DNA of 48,946 nt from Bacillaceae bacterium Marseille-Q3522 (GTDB lineage: Bacteria; Bacillota; Bacilli; Bacillales; Cytobacillaceae), in assembly GCA_017898095.1 (NCBI GenBank), contig JAGKQJ010000009.1:1-48946 (forward strand), in the 5' to 3' direction. Under the pieces are notes generated by a model, which searched no databases, had not been told where the DNA came from, and saw only the letters and a program-made list of their open reading frames with translations. Both the position numbers and the translations under genes were made by a program. Position 1 is the first letter of the stretch. Every line of letters starts with the position of its first letter. Of this stretch, positions 31,838 to 39,921 are shown one piece after another.

Positions 31838-32286
31838 GAGACAATTCCTCCTATATTTAGAATGGTTACGGCAAGAAAGCCGAGGGACAAAAACGGCGCC
31901 ATAGGCAGAGATGCCTGTGACGCTTTCTGCGGCTCTAATCTGCGGAGCCGTCTGATGAGCTGGCTTATGAGATAAAAAAAGAGGGATGCCGTCAGGCCGA
32001 GCAGCAGCCCGGCCGTGCATCCCACAAAGCCCAGCACCATGCCTGCGGCGGCTGTGAGCTTGATATCCCCGCCACCGATGCCATCCGGCTTGTATAGGGC
32101 GGCAATCAGCAGGGGCAGTGCGGCAAGGACGCCTAAAAGATTGACGGGGCTGAAATCAATCAGCCCCGTCAGTGCAATCAGGAGGCAAATGCTGTCCGGG
32201 ATGATCCGCTTGCGGAGATCCCACACAGAAGCCGCCAGCAGCAGACAGAAAAAAAGCACCGCCTGTGCGATGCTATCAGCCTGCAT
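31834..32286 (-). CDS. TadV-like A24 prepilin peptidase
   Basis: A 150-residue membrane protease of the short A24 class. The catalytic Asp pair is Asp23 (VWDLRKR) and Asp74 in the G-x-G-D motif IGGGDIKL. Several hydrophobic segments surround them. It should cut the leaders of the Flp-like pilins (32276-32506 and 36892-37122) and of the TadE-like proteins. The start is the ATG at 32284-32286, inside the last codons of the pilin gene, so the two are translationally coupled. Confidence 0.87.
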   Translation of the reverse strand: MQADSIAQAVLFFCLLLAASVWDLRKRIIPDSICLLIALTGLIDFSPVNLLGVLAALPLLIAALYKPDGIGGGDIKLTAAAGMVLGFVGCTAGLLLGLTASLFFYLISQLIRRLRRLEPQKASQASLPMAPFLSLGFLAVTILNIGGIVS

Positions 32287-32506
32287 AATTGAACATTTCC
32301 TTAATGCGCTGCACAAGGGTGGGCAGCACCGTTTCCCCGAACAGAGCATACAGCCCCGCAAGGAGCAGAGCGCCCAAGACCACGGCAATCAGGATTTTGA
32401 TGGCGGTGTCAATGTATCCGTCCCCGCGGCTGCCGGAAAGGACGCGGCGGGTTCTGGCGGCGGTCATGACCGCCTTGCTTTTCAGCTTGCAAATGAGATG
32501 GTTCAT
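32276..32506 (-). CDS. Flp-like major pilin, copy 1 (DUF6133-like)
   Basis: A 76-residue pilin precursor. The leader is basic and ends SGSRGDG before YIDTAIKILIAV, a type IVb/Flp-like cleavage pattern (G, then Y and a membrane helix). The mature helix (about 30-55) and end (LPTLVQRIKEMFNYAG) are identical to copy 2 at 36892 from the GDG onward. It lies directly ahead of the prepilin peptidase gene. Tyr and Phe in the tail are typical of Flp pilins. Confidence 0.83.
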   Translation of the reverse strand: MNHLICKLKSKAVMTAARTRRVLSGSRGDGYIDTAIKILIAVVLGALLLAGLYALFGETVLPTLVQRIKEMFNYAG

Positions 32507-32518
32507 GGATGTTCCCCC

Positions 32519-35500
32519 TTATTCAAAGTGGTACGTCACCGAGTAGGTGATGTTGGATTTGTTGTACATGCACGAGTGGTTGGTATAATAATAGAACTCC
32601 CGCTGCGTGTATACGCCTGCGCCGAGGGTACGGGTAAAGGTGATGCCGTTGGAGGTGGTACCGTAGTCCAGCTGATCCCACTGACCGGTCAACTTGTTAT
32701 AGCCGCGCACCCTGCCGAAATCGGAGCCGCTGTGACCGCTGACGGGCGGCACCGTAAAGGTGTATTCGGTGATGGTGGCGCCTTCGATGCCGTTTTCCAT
32801 GATCACGGAATCCGGACCGGTGAGCGTCATGCCACCGCCGCCGTTGGAATCCGCCACAAAGAAAACGATAGCGGCCCACGGGGACTCGGCGCCTGCGGAA
32901 TCCACCGCTTTGACACGCACCACGTTCTTTCCGCGAGGGTAGGTCTGGGTTTCAGCGTTTCTGCCCTCCCAAACGAGGATGAAAGAGTCGCCGTCCGGGT
33001 CGGAGCTGGTGGCTGTGATGGTGACCGGAGTTCCCGGCGCTACACTGTTGCCGTTTGGGGTTCGGGTAATGACTGGCGCTGTCGGGGCAGAGTTTGCAAT
33101 GGTAAAGGTCTTGGATACCCAATCGGAATACAGCCCGGTAGCATCTTTGGCGCGAACACGAACCGTGTGCGTGCCAACGGCATAGTAGCCATCCGCCGCC
33201 TTGTTGTCCCACTCCAGCGTGGTGGCGTCGCCATCCGAGTCAGCGGCTGTTGCGTTGATATTGACAAGGAACTTGCCGTTATTCGCTGTACGAGTCGGGG
33301 TGGCAGTCAAGGTGACCGTGGGCGCGGAGCTGGTGATGGTAAATGTCTTTTCCGCCCAAGGAGAATACGCCCCGGCAATGTCTTTCGCACGGACTTTTAC
33401 GGTATGGGTACCGGGCGCATAGTAACCGTCCGATGCCTTGTTATCCCATTCCAGTGTGGTGGTATCGCCATCCGCATCCGCTGCCTTTGCACTGATATTG
33501 ACAAGAAATTTGCCGTCTTTCACCGTGCGGGTCGGCTCGGCGGTCAGGGTCACGGTGGGCGCGGCATTGGCCACGGTGAAGGTTTTTTCCGTCCAAGTGG
33601 AATATGCTCCGGCAATGTCCTTGGCACGGACTTTTATGGTATGGGTGCCGGGAGCATAGTAGCTGTCAGATGCAGTATCCGCATACTCCAAGGTAACCGC
33701 ATCCCCATCGGGGTCTGTGGCACTGGCGGTGATGTTTACAAGGAACTTGCCATCCTTTGCTGTACGGGTGGGAACGGCTTCTACAACAGGGGCATTTGGC
33801 GCGGTGTTGGTAACCGTGATGCGCTCCGAATGGGTGGTGACACGCCCTTCGCTGTCTGTTACGGAGGCAGTCAGAGTAAATGCGCCGGTGTCACTAATAG
33901 CAATTTTCCCTCCGTCGTTGCCGATGGTGCCCTGATACTGTGCGGGATTGCCGTCCTTTTCCAGTGTCCAAGCCACGGCATAGCTGCCAAGATATTGAAC
34001 ATCCTTTGCGGCAACCTCAAACTCTGTGCCATAGTGAACGGTCTGCGGCATGATAAATGCGTACTGCACCACAGGAAGAATGCGAATACTTTCGCTGTGG
34101 GAATAGCTGCGTTTCAGGTAATCGGTCATGGTGGCGGTAAGAACATACTCGCCGTCATCCTTGAAGGTGATTTTGCCGCCCTGTGCGTTGAGTTCTCCGC
34201 TGAATGTCTCCAAGAGCGGTAGGCTCTTGCCGTCCTTTGTCACGGACCACTCCACCGGCAGAACCTGATTGTTGCCGTGGGTTCTGAGGTCGATGGCGGT
34301 GTCGGTGTAGGCAAATTCGGGAAGCTCAAAGCCGATGGTCAGTACCGGCAAAACCTCGCATTTGTCCTTACTTTCATACAAAAACACCCGGCCGGTTTCA
34401 TCGGTAACTCTGGCTGTCAGCTCATAGACCCCGGCCCGTTTGAAGCGGATGGTGCCGCCGCCGTTTGTGAGCGCTCCGTCCACATAGGTCGGCCAGTCCT
34501 GAAACCCGAAGGTGTTGTCCACCAGCCATTCAACGGTGAGTCCGTCCAGATCGGCTGTTTCGGTTTTGACCACGATATCGGTGTCGGTATGGGCGTATTT
34601 TGGCAGGCTGTAGCGGACGGCAGGCACAGGATACACCTTGAAGCCCTGCTCGTAGCGGTAGGTTCTGCCGCCGTCGTCGGTGAATTCCGCTTTCAGGACA
34701 TAGCTGCCCTTGGTGCGGACCTTCAGCTCACCGCCGCTGTTGCCCAGCGTACCTTCGGCGGCACCGGTGAGAGATACTTCTTTTCCGTCACGGAACAGCG
34801 TCCATTTGGCGGTATGGCTGCCGATTTCGCCGAACACGGCCTCCACCGTCACGGTGTTGTCGGTGTGGAAGATTTCCGGCAGATAGAATCCTGCGGAGCC
34901 TACCGGGTAAACGGTAATATTGGCGGTATCGGAAAATACTCTGCCGGTGGCGTCGGTGACAGAGGCGGTCAGGGCATACACGCCCTTTTCCTTGAAACGG
35001 GTACTGCCGTCAGAGAGCGTCCCCTCAATAAAGGCGCTAATTTCGGCAGGCTCGCCGTTCCGGGTCAGGGTGTAGGTCACCGTGAGGCCGTCCGTTTCTT
35101 TTGTTTCTGTCTTGAGCGCCACGGTTTTATCGGTATGGGAGACGGCTGGGAGTGTGAGCTTGACCTCCGCCACCGGGTAGACCGTGATGCTATCCTGTGC
35201 GGTGATAACCTTGCTCAGCTCATCTGTAATAGAGGCGGTTAGCTTGTAGACGCCCTTTTCCTTGAACAGCACCGTGCCGCCGGTAAAATCCAGCGTTCCG
35301 GTGAGCGCCGTATCAACATCAACGGCGGAGCCGTCCTTTTCAAGCGACCACACCACCGCATTGGCGCCGAGGTTTTCGGTAGAAAGCTCCACCGCCACGG
35401 ATTTGTCGGTGTGGGTGGTTTCGGGCAGTGTGAAAGCGGCCACCACCACTGGGTAGACGCTGATGGTCTGTTCGTGGGTTACCGTAACGTCCCGGCTGTT

Positions 35501-36487
35501 TTTTGCCGTGGCAATCAGGGTGATGCTGCCGGTCTGTGTAAATTTCAGCTTGCCGCCGTTTTGGTCAAGGGTCCCATCTGTCAGCTCGGAAAGCACGGCG
35601 GGCAGGCCGTTTTTCAGGGCTAACCATGTTACACCGCTGACATATCGGCTTTCCGGCTTGATCTCAATTTCATCGGCGGTATAGGCGGTTTTGGGCAGGG
35701 TAAATGAAAACTGCGGGGCAGGAACATGGGAAGACCCGCCACCGGAACTGCCGCCGCTGGAGCTGCCTCCGCCGGAATTCCCATCGGAGGGTTGATCCTC
35801 CGGCTTGGCAGGAACAGTCGGCTTGGGCAGTTCTTCCTTCTTGATCTGCTCCTTGGCTTTTTCCGTATCCACCAGCATTTCAAAGGCTTCGGCACGGGTG
35901 GCCTTTCCGTCCGGCTTGACTGTGCCGTCCGGGTAGCCGTCTACAATGCCATATTCCTTGCCGGTGCAGATACTGGATTTGTCCGCTTCGGAAAGTGTGC
36001 CGTCATCGGAAAAGCCGGTGACGCAGGAGCTGGAGGCGTCATGATCGCCCTTGCCGATGGCCCGCACCAGCATACGGATCATTTCCATACGGGTAATGGG
36101 CTGATCCGGTAAAAACTTCGTGCCGAAATCGTCCTTCTGGATGATTCCCGCTATGATGAGCGCCTCAATGTGCTGCTCCGACCAGTGTCCGGCAATGTCG
36201 GTGAAGCGAATGGTGACCTCGCTTTCCTCCGGTTCCGGCAACTCCATGGTTCTGGCAACAAGAGCCACAAATTCCCCTCTGGTGATGATTTCATCCGGGT
36301 GTGCCAGCCCATCGGGGTAGCCGCTGATGACACCTTTTTCCGTGAGAATCCGAATGGCTTCCTCCGCCCAATGCCCCTTGGCGTCCTCAAAATACCGGTT
36401 TACCGCATAGGCGCTGCCAGCAAACAGGGAAACCGCCATACAGATAATGAGAAGAATGCCGAGCGGTCTTTTCATTTTCTTGTTCAT
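32519..36487 (-). CDS. SLH-anchored surface protein with two repeat families
   Basis: A 1322-residue secreted protein. A signal peptide (about 1-28) is followed by three S-layer-homology domains (about 30-215: AKGHWAEEAIRIL, AGHWSEQHIEALI, GTVKPDGKATRAEAFEM) that bind pyruvylated wall polymer. A Gly/Ser linker (SSGGSSGGGSS) leads to about seven Ig-like repeats of roughly 90 residues, each with a YPV start, a LP..HTD core and a TD.GR end, then four PKD-like repeats of about 75 (PTRT..GKFLVNI, DPDGD, GTHTVKVRAKD). A final unassigned domain ends in a Tyr-rich stretch. It is a likely contact or mating-aggregation factor. AGGAGGTAGCAG precedes the ATG. Confidence 0.88.
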   Translation of the reverse strand: MNKKMKRPLGILLIICMAVSLFAGSAYAVNRYFEDAKGHWAEEAIRILTEKGVISGYPDGLAHPDEIITRGEFVALVARTMELPEPEESEVTIRFTDIAGHWSEQHIEALIIAGIIQKDDFGTKFLPDQPITRMEMIRMLVRAIGKGDHDASSSCVTGFSDDGTLSEADKSSICTGKEYGIVDGYPDGTVKPDGKATRAEAFEMLVDTEKAKEQIKKEELPKPTVPAKPEDQPSDGNSGGGSSSGGSSGGGSSHVPAPQFSFTLPKTAYTADEIEIKPESRYVSGVTWLALKNGLPAVLSELTDGTLDQNGGKLKFTQTGSITLIATAKNSRDVTVTHEQTISVYPVVVAAFTLPETTHTDKSVAVELSTENLGANAVVWSLEKDGSAVDVDTALTGTLDFTGGTVLFKEKGVYKLTASITDELSKVITAQDSITVYPVAEVKLTLPAVSHTDKTVALKTETKETDGLTVTYTLTRNGEPAEISAFIEGTLSDGSTRFKEKGVYALTASVTDATGRVFSDTANITVYPVGSAGFYLPEIFHTDNTVTVEAVFGEIGSHTAKWTLFRDGKEVSLTGAAEGTLGNSGGELKVRTKGSYVLKAEFTDDGGRTYRYEQGFKVYPVPAVRYSLPKYAHTDTDIVVKTETADLDGLTVEWLVDNTFGFQDWPTYVDGALTNGGGTIRFKRAGVYELTARVTDETGRVFLYESKDKCEVLPVLTIGFELPEFAYTDTAIDLRTHGNNQVLPVEWSVTKDGKSLPLLETFSGELNAQGGKITFKDDGEYVLTATMTDYLKRSYSHSESIRILPVVQYAFIMPQTVHYGTEFEVAAKDVQYLGSYAVAWTLEKDGNPAQYQGTIGNDGGKIAISDTGAFTLTASVTDSEGRVTTHSERITVTNTAPNAPVVEAVPTRTAKDGKFLVNITASATDPDGDAVTLEYADTASDSYYAPGTHTIKVRAKDIAGAYSTWTEKTFTVANAAPTVTLTAEPTRTVKDGKFLVNISAKAADADGDTTTLEWDNKASDGYYAPGTHTVKVRAKDIAGAYSPWAEKTFTITSSAPTVTLTATPTRTANNGKFLVNINATAADSDGDATTLEWDNKAADGYYAVGTHTVRVRAKDATGLYSDWVSKTFTIANSAPTAPVITRTPNGNSVAPGTPVTITATSSDPDGDSFILVWEGRNAETQTYPRGKNVVRVKAVDSAGAESPWAAIVFFVADSNGGGGMTLTGPDSVIMENGIEGATITEYTFTVPPVSGHSGSDFGRVRGYNKLTGQWDQLDYGTTSNGITFTRTLGAGVYTQREFYYYTNHSCMYNKSNITYSVTYHFE

Positions 36488-36497
36488 CTGCTACCTC

Positions 36498-36857
36498 CTA
36501 CATCCCGCCCATGACAGGCTGGCCTTGCTCCTGCTGCTGGGCGGGGGATTCCTGTTTCTGTGCGGTGGTTTGTCCCTGGGTCAGCGCTTGCTGATAAGCG
36601 CCGAGGACCGCCTTGTCAAACTCCGCCTTGGCCTCCTTGGTGCAGGGAAAGCAGATATCCTTGTATTCACCGTTTCCGGCCTTATAGCTTGGCATGGAGA
36701 TAAACAGCCCCTTGGAACCCTCCATGATTTTGATGCCCCGCACGGCAAAATCGCCGTAGACATTGACCGAGGCCGTGGCTCTGCAGCTCCCCTCCGGGCG
36801 GATGGAGTGGATTTTCACATCGTACTTGGGGACAGCCGATGTTGTATTGTTAGGCAT
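36498..36857 (-). CDS. SpoVG-family protein
   Basis: A 119-residue protein with the SpoVG core (VPKYDVKIHSIRP, then ATASVNVYGDFAVRGIKIME and GLFISMPSYK). SpoVG binds nucleic acids and affects gene expression in Firmicutes; copies in mobile elements may adjust element or host expression. A Gln-rich tail (about 95-119) ends QPVMGGM, the shared Met/Gly tail. The start at 36855-36857 has AAGGAGGAAAAA; the longer frame has no site. It lies between pilin copy 2 and the surface protein gene. Confidence 0.85.
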   Translation of the reverse strand: MPNNTTSAVPKYDVKIHSIRPEGSCRATASVNVYGDFAVRGIKIMEGSKGLFISMPSYKAGNGEYKDICFPCTKEAKAEFDKAVLGAYQQALTQGQTTAQKQESPAQQQEQGQPVMGGM

Positions 36858-36891
36858 GATTTTTTCCTCCTTCTTAAAATATCCGGCATCC

Positions 36892-37122
36892 TTAACCGGC
36901 GTAATTGAACATCTCTTTGATGCGCTGTACGAGGGTGGGCAGCACCGTTTCTCCGAACAGGGCGTACAGCCCCGCAAGGAGCAGCGCGCCCAGCACCACG
37001 GCAATCAGGATTTTGATGGCGGTGTCAATGTAGCCGTCCCCGGCATTGGCAGAAAGAATGGAGCGGCTTTTCACAGCAGCCGCACCGAGCTTGTTCTTCA
37101 GCTTGCAAAATAGACTTTTCAT
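36892..37122 (-). CDS. Flp-like major pilin, copy 2 (DUF6133-like)
   Basis: A 76-residue pilin precursor. From GDGYIDTAIKILIAV to the C-terminus it is identical to copy 1, whereas the leader has diverged (ILSANA before the GDG here). The DNA also matches closely over about 140 bp. It should be processed by the same peptidase. The ATG at 37120-37122 follows GAAGGAGG, which favours it over an earlier in-frame ATG. A terminator-like hairpin just upstream gives this gene partly separate expression. Confidence 0.8.
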   Translation of the reverse strand: MKSLFCKLKNKLGAAAVKSRSILSANAGDGYIDTAIKILIAVVLGALLLAGLYALFGETVLPTLVQRIKEMFNYAG

Positions 37123-37151
37123 TTTGGCCTCCTTCATAAAATGAGGGCATG

Positions 37152-37172
37152 AAAAAAGACAGCCGACGGCTG
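37152..37172 (-). terminator. Terminator after the YodL gene
   Basis: On the minus strand CAGCC/GGCTG makes a short stem with a 3-base loop followed by TTTTTT. It starts at the YodL gene's stop and precedes pilin copy 2. Confidence 0.5.
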
Positions 37173-37173
37173 C

Positions 37174-37731
37174 CTACATCCTCATGCCCATGGTTTGGGT
37201 TTGCTCCGGTTCCCCGAAGCTGATTTGTTGAAATCCGAAGCGGTCACAGTAGTGGAATTCGCTGCCCTCTGCGTCATACAGCTCCACCACATCGGACATG
37301 GACAGGGAGTGTCCGTCATAGCCGGGTGGATGATTCGTATTGCACCTTGTGTAGATGGCTTCGAGATCGTTGGTGTCGAGCTGGCCGTCATAGGCGACCC
37401 GGTAATGCTCCGGGGATGGCTCTCCGAACTGCCGCACCGTTTCCTCATAGGAGATAAACTTCCTATACACGTCCGTCTCCGGCTTCAGCTGCCAGATGCG
37501 CACATTTTTCAGCGGTGCGGCGGACTCGTTCATGCCGCCCATCCGTTCCCCCGCGGCAAGCCGTTCCATCACGCCGTCCGTCCACTGCGGAGTCAGGCTG
37601 CGGCTTTTGAGCCAGTTGGTCAGCTCGTCATTTTGAAAGATGCTGTCCACCACCGCTTTTTCTTTTTCTGTATATCCGGCCGGGTTTCCGTAGTAGGAAA
37701 TGAGGCCGTTTTTCAGGATAATTCCCGGCAT
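37174..37731 (-). CDS. YodL-domain protein
   Basis: A 185-residue soluble protein. The C-terminal half (YRVAYDGQLDTNDLEAIYTR, then NHPPGYDGHSLSMSDVVEL) is the YodL domain (PF14191-like), an unassigned module found in Firmicutes plasmids and ICEs and often joined to other domains. The N-terminal half is helical and unassigned. It ends EPEQTQTMGMRM, one of the clearest shared tails. It lies 12 bases after the DUF3849 gene. Confidence 0.8.
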   Translation of the reverse strand: MPGIILKNGLISYYGNPAGYTEKEKAVVDSIFQNDELTNWLKSRSLTPQWTDGVMERLAAGERMGGMNESAAPLKNVRIWQLKPETDVYRKFISYEETVRQFGEPSPEHYRVAYDGQLDTNDLEAIYTRCNTNHPPGYDGHSLSMSDVVELYDAEGSEFHYCDRFGFQQISFGEPEQTQTMGMRM

Positions 37732-37743
37732 GATACCGCCTCC

Positions 37744-38487
37744 TTACTGCATTGTCATCCCTCCCATAGCGAAGGGCGCCTGCTCCTGTATTTCTGAGAG
37801 CTTTTCCTTTGCCCAATCGGGAAGATGGCTTTCGGCAAGCACTCCGGCAAAATCCGTCCTGTTCCAGCGGGTTTTCTTGCCGTCCGCAAGGTTTACGGCA
37901 AAGACAGCACGTCCGTTGGCTCCGACATGAGCGCCGAAGCCCCCAGTACACAGCCAGAGCTGATCCTGCACGGTCAGGCAGTTTTCTTTCAATACTTTGG
38001 GTGAAAGCACAACCACCTTACCCTCAAAATCCTGTTTTTCTGTGTCGGGCAGACAGTGCGTATGGTCAAACAGCCCAAGTGCCTGATATGCCCTGCGGTA
38101 CTGGTTGACAAACCCGTCCAGCACGGCCGGGTGGCTGTCTACGGCAAAATCCAGATTGCGGTTACTGTACGAATCCTTGTCGGGCGGGATATACGTCTGC
38201 TTTGCCCAATCGTGGTTACCGCGAGAAAAACGCCCGTCATAATCCTTGCACTGCAAGCTGTTTGCCAGAACATAGGACACCCGGTGGTAGCCGAACTGGT
38301 TAAGGACGCTTTCGGCACAGTCACTTTTCAGATACATTCCGTCAAAACCCCGGCGAATCGCTTCTTCGATGGCATTCTTGCAGGCGATATTTTCCTTGTG
38401 GCTTGCCTTCCAATCATTTAACTCACCAAGCTGCTTAGCTTGGGCAAAGGAGTGGGGATAAACAGATGGGAACTTTTTATCTGCCAT
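37744..38487 (-). CDS. DUF3849-like protein
   Basis: A 247-residue soluble protein with the pattern of DUF3849 (NIACKNAIEEAIRRGFDGMYL, then GYHRVSYVLANSLQ). The family is found in Firmicutes mobile elements, often next to YodL genes as here, and has no proven role. Its first codons overlap the end of the AbrB-like gene by 11 bases. The C-terminus (IQEQAPFAMGGMTMQ) repeats the shared tail. Confidence 0.78.
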   Translation of the reverse strand: MADKKFPSVYPHSFAQAKQLGELNDWKASHKENIACKNAIEEAIRRGFDGMYLKSDCAESVLNQFGYHRVSYVLANSLQCKDYDGRFSRGNHDWAKQTYIPPDKDSYSNRNLDFAVDSHPAVLDGFVNQYRRAYQALGLFDHTHCLPDTEKQDFEGKVVVLSPKVLKENCLTVQDQLWLCTGGFGAHVGANGRAVFAVNLADGKKTRWNRTDFAGVLAESHLPDWAKEKLSEIQEQAPFAMGGMTMQ

Positions 38488-39016
38488 AGATGATTTCCTC
38501 CTGCATAATCAGCTCATCCAGCTCCGCAAGGCACATGCCGCTTTGGGCCAGCACTGCGAGAATGCCGGGCGGCACATCGGTAATATCCTGCTGGATATCG
38601 GCCTCTGTCACCGTGATTTCGCCGCTGTCCTCGTCTGAATAGGCGTCCAGCTTGGCATCCGCGGGGATACCCGCTTCCTCCAGCAGATAGCCGGGGATGC
38701 GGACAGTCTGGCTTTCATCCAGCAGATCATGGCAGAGAGAGCAAGCGGAAACGCATCCTGCAGGGCAGTCATCCTCGCAGCCCTCGCCGCAGTTGTCGCA
38801 CAGTCCGCAGGCGGAGGCGAGAACGACGGTCAGATCGGCGGCAAGGGCGCTGAGACTCTGGATGGCGTTCGCCACCTCCAGCGCCGTCATTTTATCCTTC
38901 ATAAAGACAAGGGCGCTCTGTCCGGCGTGAAGCTCCAGCGTGTCCTTTTCGGTGAAGCCGGAACGTTCGCAGGCATCGGCGGGGAGGCCGATTTGGGGCA
39001 TTTGATTCTTTTTCAT
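38477..39016 (-). CDS. Cys-rich protein with two AbrB-like segments
   Basis: A 179-residue protein. Residues 1-50 (QIGLPADACERSGFTEKDTLEL) and about 105-150 (VRIPGYLLEEAGIPADAKLD) each show the swapped-hairpin AbrB/MazE-like pattern. Between them is a dense Cys cluster (ACGLCDNCGEGCEDDC then CVSACSLC), well placed to bind zinc or an iron-sulphur centre. This combination could make a metal- or redox-sensing DNA-binding protein; that is inference. The ATG at 39014-39016 has a GGAGGAACC site; a TTG one codon earlier is also open. Confidence 0.6.
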   Translation of the reverse strand: MKKNQMPQIGLPADACERSGFTEKDTLELHAGQSALVFMKDKMTALEVANAIQSLSALAADLTVVLASACGLCDNCGEGCEDDCPAGCVSACSLCHDLLDESQTVRIPGYLLEEAGIPADAKLDAYSDEDSGEITVTEADIQQDITDVPPGILAVLAQSGMCLAELDELIMQEEIIYGR

Positions 39017-39082
39017 CAATGGGTTCCTCCAATCAAATATTAATTTTGTTTCTCACGCAATGCAGTGCCAAGGGCATTTTTT

Positions 39083-39913
39083 CTACTCCATGAAACCTCC
39101 TTCTCCGAACAGATTCAGCTGTGACGGAGCGTTTTTCTCACGCTCATGCAGATCGTAGTTGGCAATGAGGATTTCAGGAAACTGCGCCCCATTGTCATAC
39201 CGCTGCTTGATGTTGTTAATGCGGGTAAAGGCTTCCTTCTGGATGCCCGGCGCATCATAGAGGCTGCGGATAAATTCACAGTCGTTGTAGGACAGCAGAA
39301 ATTTGCCGTCGATCCGCAGCAGGGCATCCCGCAGACGGATATGGTCCTTTTCCGTGAAGCCGTCCTCGCCCACATTTTTGTAATAGCTTTCGGTTTCAAA
39401 ATACGGCGGGTCGCAGTAGAAAAAGCTGACGGGGCGGTCATACTGCCCGATGAGCTTCTCGAAGTCCTTGTTTTCGATGACCACCTTGGCAAGCCGCCGG
39501 TGGGCCTGCTCAATGAGAGGGAAATTGCTGCGGATATCGTGGGGCTGGCTGCCGTAGCTGGTCAGCCCCGACGCATAGCTGTAGCGGATGAGCTGGTAAA
39601 ACCATGCCGCCCTTTGCACATCCGATGCGGGAGAATCGCGGGCGAGGGCATTTTTCACAAGCTCGAAATCTGCGCGGGAGTTGAGGCAGTAGGCAAGCGC
39701 CGCCATCAGCTCCTGCGGCTTCTCCCGCACACAGCGGTAGAGGTTGACCAGCAGGCCGTTGAAGTCATTGTAGACCTCAAAATCGTTGCCGGGCAGCTTG
39801 TGGAACAGCACCCAGCCGCCTCCGCCGAACACCTCAATGTACCGCTCATAATACAGGGGAAAAAGCGTGACGATCAGCTCCCTCAGAGATTTCTTGCCGC
39901 CGATCCAGGACAT
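39083..39913 (-). CDS. D12-class DNA adenine-N6 methyltransferase
   Basis: A 276-residue Dam-like enzyme. Motif I is FGGGGWV (29-35), catalytic motif IV is DPPY (168-171), and the helical insert shows YSYASGLTSYGSQPH. It would methylate adenines in a short target and shield the element. The ATG at 39911-39913 lacks a normal ribosome binding site, but an in-frame CTG at 39923-39925 lies 7 bases after GGAGGTG and overlaps the upstream TGA; relatives I recall begin NSF before SWIGGKK, so translation may start at that CTG. The C-terminus (SQLNLFGEGGFME) has a QLNLF sliding-clamp-type motif and the shared Gly/Phe tail. Confidence 0.88.
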   Translation of the reverse strand: MSWIGGKKSLRELIVTLFPLYYERYIEVFGGGGWVLFHKLPGNDFEVYNDFNGLLVNLYRCVREKPQELMAALAYCLNSRADFELVKNALARDSPASDVQRAAWFYQLIRYSYASGLTSYGSQPHDIRSNFPLIEQAHRRLAKVVIENKDFEKLIGQYDRPVSFFYCDPPYFETESYYKNVGEDGFTEKDHIRLRDALLRIDGKFLLSYNDCEFIRSLYDAPGIQKEAFTRINNIKQRYDNGAQFPEILIANYDLHEREKNAPSQLNLFGEGGFME

Positions 39914-39921
39914 GAAGCTGT

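Noticed and set aside
33100-33800. Repeats in the surface-protein gene as a possible CRISPR array or mobile element
   Set aside because: The repeat unit is about 230 bp, in frame, and encodes the PKD-like domains, so it is protein repetition.
32015-34222. 735-codon plus-strand frame opposite the prepilin peptidase, pilin and surface-protein genes
   Set aside because: Antisense to clear genes with repeat structure; Gly/Arg/Val-rich translation is typical of an antisense shadow.
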